NCBI GenBank assembly: GCA_965246835.1
Contig: CBDFFQ010000001.1
Span: 496,001-560,000 of the forward strand
Direction of reading: 5' to 3'
DNA: 64,000 nucleotides
Source: JANPPS01 sp965246835
Lineage (GTDB): Bacteria; Pseudomonadota; Alphaproteobacteria; Acetobacterales; Acetobacteraceae
Below, in pieces: positions 50,944-60,193 of the stretch. The first letter of the stretch is position 1. Each line of letters begins with the position of its first letter. The position numbers and the translations under genes were made by a program. The notes below the pieces were generated by a model. That model was given only the letters and a program-made list of their open reading frames with translations, made no database searches and had not been told where the DNA came from.

Positions 50944-52052
50944 GGCAAGGTCTCCATTGTCGTCAAATCGGCCAGCCGCTTGATCTCGTCCCGGACCGGT
51001 CCGGGGCGCGGCTGGTCCCGGATCGTGGTGAACCAGTGGTTGGGGGGATTGCGGCCCGCCGCGCGGTTATATGTCAAGCCGCGCAGCACGGCCTCCGCCT
51101 CGGGGGTCGTATGGTCTGGGATATCGAGGCCGTTGAGCGTGGCCCAGACCCCGGCCCAGCACCGCCCGACCGTGTAGGGATTGTAGCCGCCGCCGCCCGT
51201 CACGATCAGCCGGGGGGCCAGCGCCGGCAAATCGGCGACGATCGCCCAATGAGCGTTGTTGGACAGGGACAGCCGGGCCAGCGGGTCTTCTTCCAGCGCA
51301 TCGGCGCCGCATTGCAGGAAGATCGCCTGCGGCCGCCGGGCCTCGATCAGGGGGCGGAGGGCGTGGGTCCATAGCCAGGCCATCTCGCTGTCGTTGAACC
51401 CCTGCGGCACCGGCAGATTGCGCGCGGCTCCCCCGGCCCGGTCCTCAGCCCGGCCCGTGAACGGCCATCGCCCGGCCTCGTGCACGCTGAGGGTCAGCAC
51501 CCGCGGGTCGTCATGGAACGCGTCCTGCACGCCGTCGCCGTGATGCGCGTCGATGTCGAGATACACGATGGTGTCCAGGCCCTGATCGAGCCAGGTCATG
51601 ATCCCGAGCACGGGGTCGTTCAGGTAGCAGAACCCGCTGGCCCGCGCCGGGCGCCCGTGATGGGTACCGCCGCCCGGGCAGTGCACGATGCCGCCCGTCG
51701 CGGTCAGCCGCGTGGCCAGCATCACGCCACCGGCGGAGGTCATGGGCCGGCGATAGACCTCGGGATAGACCGGGTTGCCCTCGGCCCCGATGCGATACAG
51801 CGCGCGGTCCGCCTCCGACACGGATTGCGTGGCCTCCGCCCGCTCCAGCGCATCGACATAGGCCGGATCGTGAAACCGCTCGACCGCCGCCCGCTCGGCG
51901 ATCGGCGCCGTGCGGAACTGCCGCTCCGGCAACCAGCCCATGGCCCGGCACAGATCGGTGCAGATCGTCACCCGCGGGATCGCCAGCGGGTGGGTGGGGC
52001 CGTAGGTGGAGCGGCGATACAGCTCGCTGCCGATATAGAGCGGCTCGGTCAG
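50940..52052 (-). CDS. AcuC/HDAC-family deacetylase, probable CTG start
   Basis: This zinc-dependent deacetylase has 370 aa. The motifs are HCPGGGTHHG, YLDIDAHHGDGVQDAF (zinc ligands), QCGADALEEDPLARL and VTGGGGYNPY. The first conventional start in frame is a GTG at 51971, but this removes the conserved N-terminal strand YIGSELYRRSTYGPTHPLA. The coding pattern continues upstream to a CTG at 52050-52052 that overlaps the previous stop in a CTGA junction, exactly like the ATGA and GTGA junctions elsewhere here. I therefore set the start at CTG. The substrate (protein, acetoin-related or polyamine) is not determined. Confidence 0.8.
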   Translation of the reverse strand: MTEPLYIGSELYRRSTYGPTHPLAIPRVTICTDLCRAMGWLPERQFRTAPIAERAAVERFHDPAYVDALERAEATQSVSEADRALYRIGAEGNPVYPEVYRRPMTSAGGVMLATRLTATGGIVHCPGGGTHHGRPARASGFCYLNDPVLGIMTWLDQGLDTIVYLDIDAHHGDGVQDAFHDDPRVLTLSVHEAGRWPFTGRAEDRAGGAARNLPVPQGFNDSEMAWLWTHALRPLIEARRPQAIFLQCGADALEEDPLARLSLSNNAHWAIVADLPALAPRLIVTGGGGYNPYTVGRCWAGVWATLNGLDIPDHTTPEAEAVLRGLTYNRAAGRNPPNHWFTTIRDQPRPGPVRDEIKRLADLTTMETLP

Positions 52053-52969
52053 CGCTGCGGCATTCCGGTCGGTACGATGGTCGAGATGATCCCCGCGTCC
52101 AGCGCCTCATACCCGGCATAGTCGATCGTGCGATACAGCTCCGCCCGGGTCTGCATCCGGTCCACCATCTTATGCGTCCCGCCATCCCGCGCGATCGCGG
52201 CGAACAGCTCCTCCTGCGCCTTGTTCGCCACCCGGATCGAGCTCGCGGGCCAGATCACGATGCGGTAGCCCATCTCCTCGAACTCGGCGGCGGTGAAGAA
52301 CGGGGTGCGGCCGAACTCGGTCATGTTGGCGAGCAACGGGACGCCCGGCATGCGGCGGGCGAACTCGCGGAACATCTCGGCGTCGTTCATGGCCTCGGGA
52401 AAGATCGCGTCCGCCCCGGCCTCGAGATAGAGCTTGGCGCGGGCCACGGCGCCGTCCATGCCTTCGCTCGCGGCCGCATCGGTGCGGGCCATGATATACA
52501 GATGCCGGCGGGCCTTGCGGGCGGCGCTCACCTTGGCCGCCATGTCATGCGCGTCCGCCAGCTTCTTGTCGTTCAAATGGCCGCATTTCTTCGGCAGGAT
52601 CTGGTCTTCCAGATGCACCCCGGCGGCGCCCGCATCCTCGAAATTGCGCACCATCGCCATGACGTTCAGCGCCTCGCCATAGCCGGTATCGCCGTCCACC
52701 AGCACCGGGAGGCCGGAGGCGCGGGTCACTTGCCGGATGAAGAAGCACACTTCATCGACCGTGATCATCCCAAGGTCCGGCAGGCCCATGCTCGCCGTCA
52801 TGGCGGCGCCGGAGAGATACAGCGCCTCGAACCCCGCCGCCTTCGCCTGCAACGCGGCCTGGCCGTTATGGGTGCCGGGCATGCGGACGATGCCGCCCCG
52901 CTCGATCAACGCGCGCAGGCGATGGCCGGCGGGCTCGGTCGGGAGGTCGGCGGCAACGAGGTAGGGCAT
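52049..52969 (-). CDS. Isocitrate lyase/PEP mutase family, methylisocitrate lyase-like
   Basis: This is a 306-aa TIM-barrel enzyme. Signatures are the substrate/metal-binding DGDTGYGEALNV near residue 93, HLEDQILPKKCGHL near 120 (the KKCGH active-site loop of PrpB/isocitrate lyase), and IMARTDAAASEGMDGAVARA. The best match is PrpB, which cleaves 2-methylisocitrate to pyruvate and succinate, but related carboxy-PEP mutase or oxaloacetate decarboxylase members are not excluded. No prpC or prpD is nearby. It is coupled to the deacetylase gene. Confidence 0.82.
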   Translation of the reverse strand: MPYLVAADLPTEPAGHRLRALIERGGIVRMPGTHNGQAALQAKAAGFEALYLSGAAMTASMGLPDLGMITVDEVCFFIRQVTRASGLPVLVDGDTGYGEALNVMAMVRNFEDAGAAGVHLEDQILPKKCGHLNDKKLADAHDMAAKVSAARKARRHLYIMARTDAAASEGMDGAVARAKLYLEAGADAIFPEAMNDAEMFREFARRMPGVPLLANMTEFGRTPFFTAAEFEEMGYRIVIWPASSIRVANKAQEELFAAIARDGGTHKMVDRMQTRAELYRTIDYAGYEALDAGIISTIVPTGMPQR

Positions 52970-53091
52970 GGCAACTCCGGAACTTCGGTGGGCGCGCCTG
53001 ACTTAGCACCCGAAAGCCGGTCCGTCAGGTGCCTCGGTTGCACCGTGGAACCCCCGCCGGTAACGTCCGGCCACAGATTTGGAGTGACGAC

Positions 53092-53715
53092 ATGGACATG
53101 ACAGGCGAGAGGCGCATTCCCGCGCCCCGGCAGAAGGTGTGGGACGCGCTGAACGACCCCGCCGTGCTGAAGGCCTGTATCCCGGGCTGCGAGACCCTGG
53201 AGAAGACCAGCGACACCGACCTGAAGGCCACGGCGTCGATCAAGATCGGCCCGATCGCGGCCAAGTTCGCCGGCAAGGTCACGCTGTCAGACCTCGATCC
53301 GCCCAACTCCTACCGCATCAGTGGGGAGGGCGCGGGCGGGGTCGCCGGGTTCGCCAAGGGCGGCGCCAATGTGCGGCTGGTGGATGATGGGCCGGGCACG
53401 CTGCTGTCCTATGACGTGAAGGCGCAGGTCGGCGGTAAGATCGCGCAGCTCGGCGCGCGCCTGATCGACGCGACCAGCAAGCAGATGGCGGACATGTTCT
53501 TCGACCGCTTCACCGCGCACGTGGCCGCTCCCGTGGCGGCGACGGACCCGGCCGTGGCGACGGGCGTGCAGCCCATGCCGGTCCCGATGCCCGCGCTGGG
53601 TATGCTGGCCCTGTTGCCGAAGGAGCCGTTCGGCCTGCCGCTCATCGCGATCGTGGGTATCGTGCTCTACATCCCGATCTTCATCATGATCTTCAAGAGC
53701 TACGTTTTTGGCTGA
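53092..53715 (+). CDS. coxG: CoxG-like SRPBCC membrane-anchoring protein
   Basis: The protein has 207 aa. Residues 1-145 are a CoxG-type SRPBCC domain (GERRIPAPRQKVWDALNDPA, LKACIPGCETLEKT, ATASIKIGPIAAKFAGKVTL). A Pro/Ala linker leads to a C-terminal membrane helix (LPLIAIVGIVLYIPIFIMIF at about 181-200). In Oligotropha-type systems CoxG anchors the hydroxylase to the membrane. GGAG lies 7 bp before the ATG. It leads a plus-strand maturation run that includes coxD, coxE, xdhC and mocA. Confidence 0.87.
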   Translation: MDMTGERRIPAPRQKVWDALNDPAVLKACIPGCETLEKTSDTDLKATASIKIGPIAAKFAGKVTLSDLDPPNSYRISGEGAGGVAGFAKGGANVRLVDDGPGTLLSYDVKAQVGGKIAQLGARLIDATSKQMADMFFDRFTAHVAAPVAATDPAVATGVQPMPVPMPALGMLALLPKEPFGLPLIAIVGIVLYIPIFIMIFKSYVFG

Positions 53716-54604
53716 TGTGGCGGGGGTGGCCGGCACCGCAGCGCTGCTGGCCGCCGGGGGCTACATCGCCGATGCGGAGCTTGCCACCACGGTGCACCTG
53801 GCCCTGGCGATGCACCGGCCGCTGTTCCTCGAGGGCGAGCCCGGCACCGGCAAGACCGAGATCGCCAAGGTGCTGGCCGCGGGCCTCGGGCGGCGCCTGG
53901 TCCGGCTGCAATGCTATGACGGCATGGATTTGTCGGCCGCTGCCTATGAGTGGGATCATGCCAAACAGTTGATGGCGATCCGCTTGGCGGAGGCGGCGGG
54001 CGACCGGAACCAGGAGCGTCTGGCCAGCAACCTGTTCTCGCGCGATTTCCTGCAAGCGCGGCCGCTGCTGTCCGCCATCGACCCGGACCTGCCGCCCGCC
54101 GTGCTGCTGATCGACGAGCTGGACCGCGCGGATGAGCCGTTCGAGGCGTTCCTACTGGAATTGCTGGCCGATTTCCAGATCACCGTCCCGGAGCTCGGCA
54201 CCATCCGCGCCGCCGTGCCGCCCGTGGTGGTGCTGACCAGCAATCGCACGCGGGAGGTGCATGACGCGATCCGCCGGCGCTGCATCTATCAGTGGGTCGG
54301 CTACCCGGGTGCGGCGCGGGAACGTGCGATCCTGGCCTCCCGCGCGCCGGGCCTGCCGGAGCGACTGTCGATGCAGATCGTGGACTTCGTGCAGCGCTTG
54401 CGGGGCGAAGACCTGTTCAAGCTGCCGGGCGTAGCGGAGACGATCGACTGGGCCGGCGCGTTGCAGCACCTCGACAAGCACGAGCTGGATCCCGGCGCCG
54501 TCGATGACACGCTGGGCGTATTGCTGAAATACCAGGACGATATCGCGAAGATCCGTGGCGCCGAGGCCGCGCGCTTGCTGGCCGGGGCGCCAGCCGCGGC
54601 GTGA
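53708..54604 (+). CDS. coxD: MoxR-type AAA+ ATPase (CoxD)
   Basis: This is an AAA+ chaperone of 298 aa. Motifs are Walker A LEGEPGTGKTEIAKVLAAGL near residue 41, Walker B VLLIDELDRADEPFEAFLLE, and sensor 1 VVLTSNRTREVHDAIRRRC. CoxD helps assemble the molybdenum/sulfur (Cu in CODH) active site. The start is a TTG overlapping coxG by 8 bp; a GTG at 53717, just after the coxG stop, is equally possible. It works with the VWA protein CoxE. Confidence 0.87.
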   Translation: MADVAGVAGTAALLAAGGYIADAELATTVHLALAMHRPLFLEGEPGTGKTEIAKVLAAGLGRRLVRLQCYDGMDLSAAAYEWDHAKQLMAIRLAEAAGDRNQERLASNLFSRDFLQARPLLSAIDPDLPPAVLLIDELDRADEPFEAFLLELLADFQITVPELGTIRAAVPPVVVLTSNRTREVHDAIRRRCIYQWVGYPGAARERAILASRAPGLPERLSMQIVDFVQRLRGEDLFKLPGVAETIDWAGALQHLDKHELDPGAVDDTLGVLLKYQDDIAKIRGAEAARLLAGAPAAA

Positions 54605-55785
54605 TGCTGGCCGCGAACCTCGTGCAGTTCGCGCGATTGCTGCGCCGGGCCGGGCTGCCGGTGGGCCCGGCGGAGGTGGTGGCGGCCGGGCAGGCGTTGC
54701 AGCACATCGACCTCGGCAACCGGCGCAGCGCCAAGGCCGCCCTCCGCGGCACGATGGTGCACAGGCACGAGAACCGGGACCTGTTCGACCAGGCCTTCGA
54801 TTTGTTTTTTCGGGACCCGAACGCCGCCGCGCAGGCCGCCGCCCTGGCCTTGCTGGACGGCCGCCCGCCCGAGGCCGCGCCCAAACCCGGGCCCGGCGCC
54901 CGCCGCCTCGCCGAAGCCATGGCCCCGCCCCGCACCAAGCCGCCCCCACCCGAGGAACGCCCGCCCGAAATCGACGCGGTGATGACCGTCAGCGAGCAGG
55001 AACAGCTGCAAGCCATGGATTTCGAGCAGATGAGCGCGGACCAGGTATCCCGCGCCCGCGCCGAGATCCGCCGGCTCCGCCTGCCGCTCGATCTCCGCCG
55101 GACCCGGCGGCAGCGGCCGGACCCAAGGGGCGCCCGCGTAGACCTCGGCGCCACGCTGCGCCGCAGTCTGCGCAATGGCGGCGAGATCCTGCAACTTGCC
55201 CGGAGCCGCCGCGTGGTGCGGCCGCCACCCCTGGTCGTGCTGTGCGATATCTCGGGCAGCATGGCCCGGTATGCGCAGATATTGCTGCATTTCCTGCACG
55301 CCGTCGCCAATGATCGCGACCGGGTCAGCGTGTTCCTGTTCGGCACCCGCCTGTCGAACATCACCCGCCAGCTCCGCCACAGGGACCCCGAAGCCGCGTT
55401 CCAGATGGTCTCCCACGCCGTGCCGGATTGGTCGGGCGGCACCCGCATCGGGGAGGCGCTGGCCGAGTTCAACCGCCGCTGGGCCCGGCGCGTGCTGGGC
55501 CAGGGCGCCGTCGTGCTGCTGGTCACCGACGGGCTGGATCGGGACGGCGCGGCCGGCCTGTCGGAAAACATGGACCGGCTCCACCGCTCCTGCCGCCGGC
55601 TAATCTGGCTCAACCCCCTGTTGCGGTGGGAGGGGTTCCAGCCCAAATCCGCTGGCATCCGCGCGATGCTGCCGCATGTGGACGAGTTCCGGACGGTCCA
55701 TAGCCTCGACAGCCTGCGCGAGCTGATCACCCTGCTATCCCGCCCCGCGCCGCCGCGCGGACGAGCCGATTGGAGCATGACATGA
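54604..55785 (+). CDS. coxE: VWA domain protein CoxE
   Basis: The protein has 393 aa. The N-terminal part (1-90) has FARLLRRAGLPVGPAEVVAA, typical of CoxE, followed by a Pro-rich linker. The VWA domain from about 212 carries the MIDAS VVLCDISGSMARYAQ, then SGGTRIGEALAEFN and VLLVTDGLDRDG. CoxE pairs with the MoxR ATPase CoxD in maturation of molybdenum hydroxylases. The ATG overlaps the coxD stop by one base. Confidence 0.9.
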   Translation: MLAANLVQFARLLRRAGLPVGPAEVVAAGQALQHIDLGNRRSAKAALRGTMVHRHENRDLFDQAFDLFFRDPNAAAQAAALALLDGRPPEAAPKPGPGARRLAEAMAPPRTKPPPPEERPPEIDAVMTVSEQEQLQAMDFEQMSADQVSRARAEIRRLRLPLDLRRTRRQRPDPRGARVDLGATLRRSLRNGGEILQLARSRRVVRPPPLVVLCDISGSMARYAQILLHFLHAVANDRDRVSVFLFGTRLSNITRQLRHRDPEAAFQMVSHAVPDWSGGTRIGEALAEFNRRWARRVLGQGAVVLLVTDGLDRDGAAGLSENMDRLHRSCRRLIWLNPLLRWEGFQPKSAGIRAMLPHVDEFRTVHSLDSLRELITLLSRPAPPRGRADWSMT

Positions 55786-56096
55786 CCGAGGATGTGCTGG
55801 AGACCGCCGCCGCCTGGGCCGCCGCGGGTGAGCAGGTGGCGATCGCGACGGTGACGGAAACCTGGGGCAGTTCGCCCCGCCCGGCCGGCTCGCAGATGGC
55901 CGTCACCGCCTCGGGCCGCATGGCCGGCTCGGTTAGCGGGGGCTGCATCGAGGGGGCGGTGGCGGATGTCGCGGCCGAGGCGATGCGCACCGGGCAGCCG
56001 CAATGGCTGGATTTCGGCGTGACGAACGAGCGCGCCTGGGAGGTGGGCCTGGCCTGCGGCGGCAAGCTCAAGGTGTTCGTGGAGCCGCTCGTTTGA
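55782..56096 (+). CDS. XdhC/CoxI family protein, N-terminal half
   Basis: The 104-aa protein corresponds to the N-terminal XdhC/CoxI domain, with TVTETWGSSPRPAGSQMAVT and MAGSVSGGCIEGAVADVA. XdhC proteins bind and sulfurate molybdenum cofactor before insertion. The C-terminal Rossmann half is a separate gene immediately downstream, joined by a TTGA overlap. Splitting occurs in several alphaproteobacteria. The start overlaps coxE (ATGA). Confidence 0.87.
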   Translation: MTEDVLETAAAWAAAGEQVAIATVTETWGSSPRPAGSQMAVTASGRMAGSVSGGCIEGAVADVAAEAMRTGQPQWLDFGVTNERAWEVGLACGGKLKVFVEPLV

Positions 56097-56761
56097 AACG
56101 CGCGCTGCTGGATCGGCTGCTGGCCGCGAAGGCCGCCGGGACACCGGTGGTGGTCGCGACCCGGCTGCCGGATGGCGCCCAACTCCTCTGGCCCGGCGAT
56201 GACGCGCCCGAACTGGCCGACGCCGCCACGAAAGCGCTGCGGTCGGACCGGAGCGGCACGGTGCAAGTCTCTGATACCGAATGGTTCCTACAGGTGCACA
56301 ATCCGCCATACCGCCTCGTCGTGGTCGGTGCCGTGCATATCGCGCAGGCATTGGTGCCGATGGCGGCCGGTCTCGGCTATGGCGTCGTAGTGGCGGACCC
56401 ACGCCGGGCCTTCGCGTCGGAGGAGCGGTTTCCCAACGTCTCCGTCAGCACGGATTGGCCCGACGAAGCGATGGACGCGCTCAAGCCCGATAGCCGCACC
56501 GCCGTGGTGACGCTCACGCACGACCCGAAGCTCGATGACCCCGCGCTGGACCGTGCTTTGCGGTCGGAGGCGTTTTACGTCGGCGCCCTCGGCTCCCGCA
56601 AGACGCATGCCGCCCGGCTCGACCGCTTGCGGGCACTGGGGCATGACGACGCGGCTTTGCAGCGAATCCAGGGGCCTGTGGGCCTGAACATCGGCGCTGT
56701 CACAGCGCCGGAGATCGCGCTGTCGATCATGGCGCAGATCGTGGCCGTCCGCCGGCAATGA
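56093..56761 (+). CDS. XdhC/CoxF family protein, Rossmann half
   Basis: The 222-aa protein contains the XdhC C-terminal Rossmann domain: YRLVVVGAVHIAQALVPMAA, then VVVADPRRAFASEERFP and the family motif VVTLTHDPKLDDPALDRAL with YVGALGSRKTHAARLDRL. The start is TTG at 56093 within a TTGA overlap. It probably works with the 104-aa half as one XdhC unit. It overlaps the following molybdopterin gene by 4 bp. Confidence 0.87.
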   Translation: MKRALLDRLLAAKAAGTPVVVATRLPDGAQLLWPGDDAPELADAATKALRSDRSGTVQVSDTEWFLQVHNPPYRLVVVGAVHIAQALVPMAAGLGYGVVVADPRRAFASEERFPNVSVSTDWPDEAMDALKPDSRTAVVTLTHDPKLDDPALDRALRSEAFYVGALGSRKTHAARLDRLRALGHDDAALQRIQGPVGLNIGAVTAPEIALSIMAQIVAVRRQ

Positions 56762-58356
56762 GGTTCGGACCGGTCGCCCTGGTGGACGCCGTGGGGGCCA
56801 TCCTGGCGCATACGCAGCGGCTGCCACGTCATGTGATCAAGAAGGGCACCGTGCTGGACGCCGCCGCCGTGGCTGCATTGCAGGAGGCCGGGCGAGTCGA
56901 GGTGATCGCGGCGCAGTTGGAGCCCGGGGACGTGGAGGAAAATGCAGCCGCGGATCGGGTGGCACAGGCGTTGGTCTCGGTTGGCCTGGTCGCGACGCGC
57001 GCCAGCACTGGCCGGGTTAACTTGGTTGCTGGAAAGGCCGGGCTGCTCGAAGTAGATCGCGCTGCGCTGGACGCGCTGAACGGCCTGGATGAGGCCGTCA
57101 CGGTCGCGACCCTGCCGGATCACGCGAGCGTCGCGGCCCGGGAGATGGTGGCCACCATCAAGATCATTCCGTTCGCCGTGCACCGCGCCGTGCTGGAACG
57201 GGTGGAGGCCCGGTCCGGCACGCCGCTGAAATTGCATCCTTACAGACACTTACAGGTTGGTCTTGTGATGACCACTCTGCCCGGCCTCAAGGACAGCATC
57301 CTGGCCGGCACGGCAGAAGCCACGGCCGCGCGCGTCGCGGCGCTGACCGGGACGCTGCTGCCGCCCGTCACCACGGCGCATGCGCCGGGCCCGATCGCGG
57401 CGGCGCTGAACCGTATGGTCGAGCACGGCGCGGACATCCTGTTGATCGCGGGCGCCAGCGCCGTGGTGGACCGGCGGGATGTGGGCCCCTCGGGGATCGT
57501 GCAGGCCGGGGGCGAGATCCTGCATTTCGGCATGCCGGTCGATCCTGGCAACCTGATCTGTCTGGGCCGGATCGGCCATCGCCCGGCGCTGGTGTTGCCC
57601 GGGTGCGCGCGCAGCCCGAAGCTGAATGGCATCGATTGGGTGTTGTCCCGCCTGTTCGCCGGGTTGCCGGTGGATGGCGCCGTGATCGCCGGAATGGGAA
57701 GCGGCGGCTTGCTCAAGGAAACCGGCGCACGGCCCCTGCCCCGCGGCAAAATCGCGCCTGCAGCGCCCGCGCAGGTGGCGGCCATCGTGCTGGCGGCCGG
57801 ACGGTCCAGCCGGATGGCGCCCCATCATAAGATGCTGGTGCCGGATGCGTCCGGCCGGGCGATGGTGGCGCGCGTGGTGGACTACGTGCTGGCCAGCGCG
57901 GCGCGCCCCGTCATCGTCGTGACCGGCCATGGCGCCGCGGAGGTGGAGGCGGCGCTGCACGGGCGAGACGTGATTTTCGTGCATGCGCCTCGCTACACGG
58001 ACGGCCTCTCCGCCAGCCTGGCCGCCGGCATCGGTTCCGTGCCGGTATCAGCCCGGGCGGCGCTGATTTGCTTGGGCGACATGCCACTGGTGACCGGGGC
58101 GATGATCGACCGGGTGATCGAGGCCTATGACCCCGACGAGGGCCGCGCCGTGGTGGTGCCGGCCTGCCGCGGCAAGATCGGCAATCCCGTGCTGTGGGAC
58201 CGCCGCTTCTTCCCCGAGATCGCCGGGCTGCGAGGTGACATGGGCGCCCGCCCGCTGCTCGCCCGGCACGCCGAGCATATGGCCACGGTCGAACTGGGCG
58301 ACGACGCGGTACTGCGGGATTTCGATACGGTCGAGAGCCTCGCGACCCTACCCTAG
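56758..58356 (+). CDS. Molybdopterin-binding / cytidylyltransferase fusion (MocA-like)
   Basis: The protein has 532 aa and two domains. Residues about 1-325 resemble MoeA/MogA-type molybdopterin-binding domains (AHTQRLPRHVIKKGTVLD, GADILLIAGASAVVDRRDVG). Residues about 340-532 form a nucleotidyltransferase of the MobA/MocA type with AAIVLAAGRSSRMAPHHKML, LICLGDMPLVTGAMID and GNPVLWDRRFFPEIAGLRGD. Such fusions are found with CoxL-family enzymes, which need MCD, so the enzyme probably makes molybdopterin cytosine dinucleotide. It ends convergently with the amidase gene, overlapping by 9 bp. Confidence 0.87.
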   Translation: MRFGPVALVDAVGAILAHTQRLPRHVIKKGTVLDAAAVAALQEAGRVEVIAAQLEPGDVEENAAADRVAQALVSVGLVATRASTGRVNLVAGKAGLLEVDRAALDALNGLDEAVTVATLPDHASVAAREMVATIKIIPFAVHRAVLERVEARSGTPLKLHPYRHLQVGLVMTTLPGLKDSILAGTAEATAARVAALTGTLLPPVTTAHAPGPIAAALNRMVEHGADILLIAGASAVVDRRDVGPSGIVQAGGEILHFGMPVDPGNLICLGRIGHRPALVLPGCARSPKLNGIDWVLSRLFAGLPVDGAVIAGMGSGGLLKETGARPLPRGKIAPAAPAQVAAIVLAAGRSSRMAPHHKMLVPDASGRAMVARVVDYVLASAARPVIVVTGHGAAEVEAALHGRDVIFVHAPRYTDGLSASLAAGIGSVPVSARAALICLGDMPLVTGAMIDRVIEAYDPDEGRAVVVPACRGKIGNPVLWDRRFFPEIAGLRGDMGARPLLARHAEHMATVELGDDAVLRDFDTVESLATLP

Positions 58357-59616
58357 CGCCCCCTGCACCCACGCCGCCCAGGCCAGCGCCGCCCGGTCCT
58401 GCCCGGTGCGGGCCATGACCTGGATGCCGAGCGGCATGCCGTTCGGGCCGGTGCCGGCCGGGACCGTGACGCAGGGAGTGTGCGTCCACGTCCAGATGAA
58501 GTTGAACCCGGCATCCCCGGTCCATTCCAGCCCCGGCGGCGCCTCACCGGGTGCGGATGGGGTCAGGATGATGTCGAGCCCAGCCGCGTCCATCGCCTCG
58601 AGCAACGCTGCCTGGCACCTTCGCTGGGCTTGGCGCGCCTCGAACACGGCTGCCGGCGTCTGGGCCAGGCCCCACTCCATCTTCTCCCGCAGCGCCGGGC
58701 TGAGCTGGTCGCGATGGGTCGTCATCTCCCAGCCGAGCGAGCGGGCGCTTTCGGCGTTCATCGTGACGGCGTGATGATCCTCGGCGCCGTCGAAGGCGGG
58801 GGGCAGCGCAAACTCCTGCACGGACGCGCCGGCCCGGCCGAGTGACGCGACGGCCCGCTCCATCAGCGCCACCGTCTCCGGCGCGGCGCGATCCCAGGTC
58901 GGGCCGCGGCACACGCCGATGCGCGGGGCCTGGCCCGTGGCCTGCGCCGGGTCGCCCAGGTCGATCCCGGCCACGGCGCCCACGAACAGGGCGCAATCCG
59001 CGACATCGCGGGCGAACACGCCGATGGTGTCGAGGCTGTCGGACATCAGCTTCATGCCGTGCCGGTTGATCAGGCCGAAGCTGGGCTTGAACCCGACTAC
59101 GCCGCAATAGGCGGCCGGGCGAATGACGCTGCCGGCGGTTTGCGTGCCGAACGCCAGCGGCATGAACCCGGCCGCCACCCCCGCCGCCGAGCCGCTGCTG
59201 GACCCCCCCGGGGTGCGCGCCGCATCGTGCGGATTGGTCGTGGGGCCGGGATGGCGCGTGGCGAACTCGGTGGTGACGGTTTTGCCCACCACCACCGCGC
59301 CCGCCGCCCGCGCCCAGGCGACGCAGGCCGCATCCGCCCGGGGCTGGTGCCCGCGCCAAATCGGCGAGTTGTATTGACTTGGGAGATCAGCGGTATCCAG
59401 CACGTCCTTCACCCCAACCGGCAACCCATGCAGCGGTCCCGACAGCGGGCGAACCGTGCGCAACGCGGCCGGATCGAGGGTTGCGAAGGCCTGCACCACG
59501 GGCTCCCGCTGCGCGATGCGGGCGAGGCAGGCTTCCAGCAGAGCGGCCGGGGTCAGCGTCCCGGCGGCAATTGCCGTTCGGGCCGCGGTGGCGGTGAGGT
59601 CGGCGGGGTCGGGCAT
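58348..59616 (-). CDS. Amidase signature family hydrolase
   Basis: This is a Ser-Ser-Lys amidase of 422 aa. The catalytic lysine is in GLPVGVKDVLDTADLPSQYN near residue 75. The signature serines are in ARTPGGSSSGSAAGVAAG and TQTAGSVIRPAAYCGVVGFK near 140-175. The ATG at 59616 has an AGGAG ribosome site; longer readings start in unlike sequence. The substrate is unknown. It is divergent from the gene at 59684 and convergent with the MocA-like gene. Confidence 0.87.
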   Translation of the reverse strand: MPDPADLTATAARTAIAAGTLTPAALLEACLARIAQREPVVQAFATLDPAALRTVRPLSGPLHGLPVGVKDVLDTADLPSQYNSPIWRGHQPRADAACVAWARAAGAVVVGKTVTTEFATRHPGPTTNPHDAARTPGGSSSGSAAGVAAGFMPLAFGTQTAGSVIRPAAYCGVVGFKPSFGLINRHGMKLMSDSLDTIGVFARDVADCALFVGAVAGIDLGDPAQATGQAPRIGVCRGPTWDRAAPETVALMERAVASLGRAGASVQEFALPPAFDGAEDHHAVTMNAESARSLGWEMTTHRDQLSPALREKMEWGLAQTPAAVFEARQAQRRCQAALLEAMDAAGLDIILTPSAPGEAPPGLEWTGDAGFNFIWTWTHTPCVTVPAGTGPNGMPLGIQVMARTGQDRAALAWAAWVQGALG

Positions 59617-59683
59617 GGCGGCTCCTGCTTTGATGCGTCGCAGGCTGGCGCAGATGCGGGGCCGGGTCCACATAGGGGTGACG

Positions 59684-60193
59684 ATGCCGAGCGCCTCCCC
59701 TCCGATCCGCGTGGCCCAAGACCGCGACGGCACCCTGATCTATCTCGTGGACCTCCCGCCCGAGGCGCTGCCGCCCGTGCGGGGGCGGGACATCGCGGCC
59801 GCGTGGGATGCGGCGCGCGATGCGGCATCGGGGGCGGAATGGGGCGATGCCCGGCTGTTCCGCTTTTGCCGGCCGGACGGCAATGTGACGGACCTGGCAC
59901 TGGCGGACGAGGATGCGCGTTGCTGGGCCGGGGCCGTCGATGGAACCGTCGGCATCGCCAGCTCCTATGGCATGTCGGTCTGTTTGCGGCTGCTGGCGCT
60001 GGTCGACTTGATGGCCCATGCACCCGGCGTGCGTATGCTGTTCCAGATCGGCCGCACCGGCGCCGCGCTGCATCCGGCGTTGTTGCACGCCGCCGCGACG
60101 GCCGAGTTGACGGCGGAGGCCCGGTTCGACGAAACCCGGTTCCAGAGCCGGCTCGTCGCGTTGCCGTCACCCGATTCAGGAGTTCCTGCATGA
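59684..60193 (+). CDS. Hypothetical protein
   Basis: The protein has 169 aa and matches no family I recognise. It contains IRVAQDRDGTLIYLVDLPPE at the start and a hydrophobic stretch GMSVCLRLLALVDLMAHAPG near 104-123, which may be buried helix. The ATG is chosen with AGGGG upstream; a GTG two codons earlier is possible. It overlaps the lipoprotein gene by 4 bp, so the two are probably co-translated. Confidence 0.6.
   Translation: MPSASPPIRVAQDRDGTLIYLVDLPPEALPPVRGRDIAAAWDAARDAASGAEWGDARLFRFCRPDGNVTDLALADEDARCWAGAVDGTVGIASSYGMSVCLRLLALVDLMAHAPGVRMLFQIGRTGAALHPALLHAAATAELTAEARFDETRFQSRLVALPSPDSGVPA

Noticed and set aside
54417..56402. Long minus-strand open frame opposite coxE and xdhC
   Set aside because: The plus strand encodes CoxE and XdhC with intact motifs; the antisense frame is low-complexity Arg/Ser/Ala sequence.
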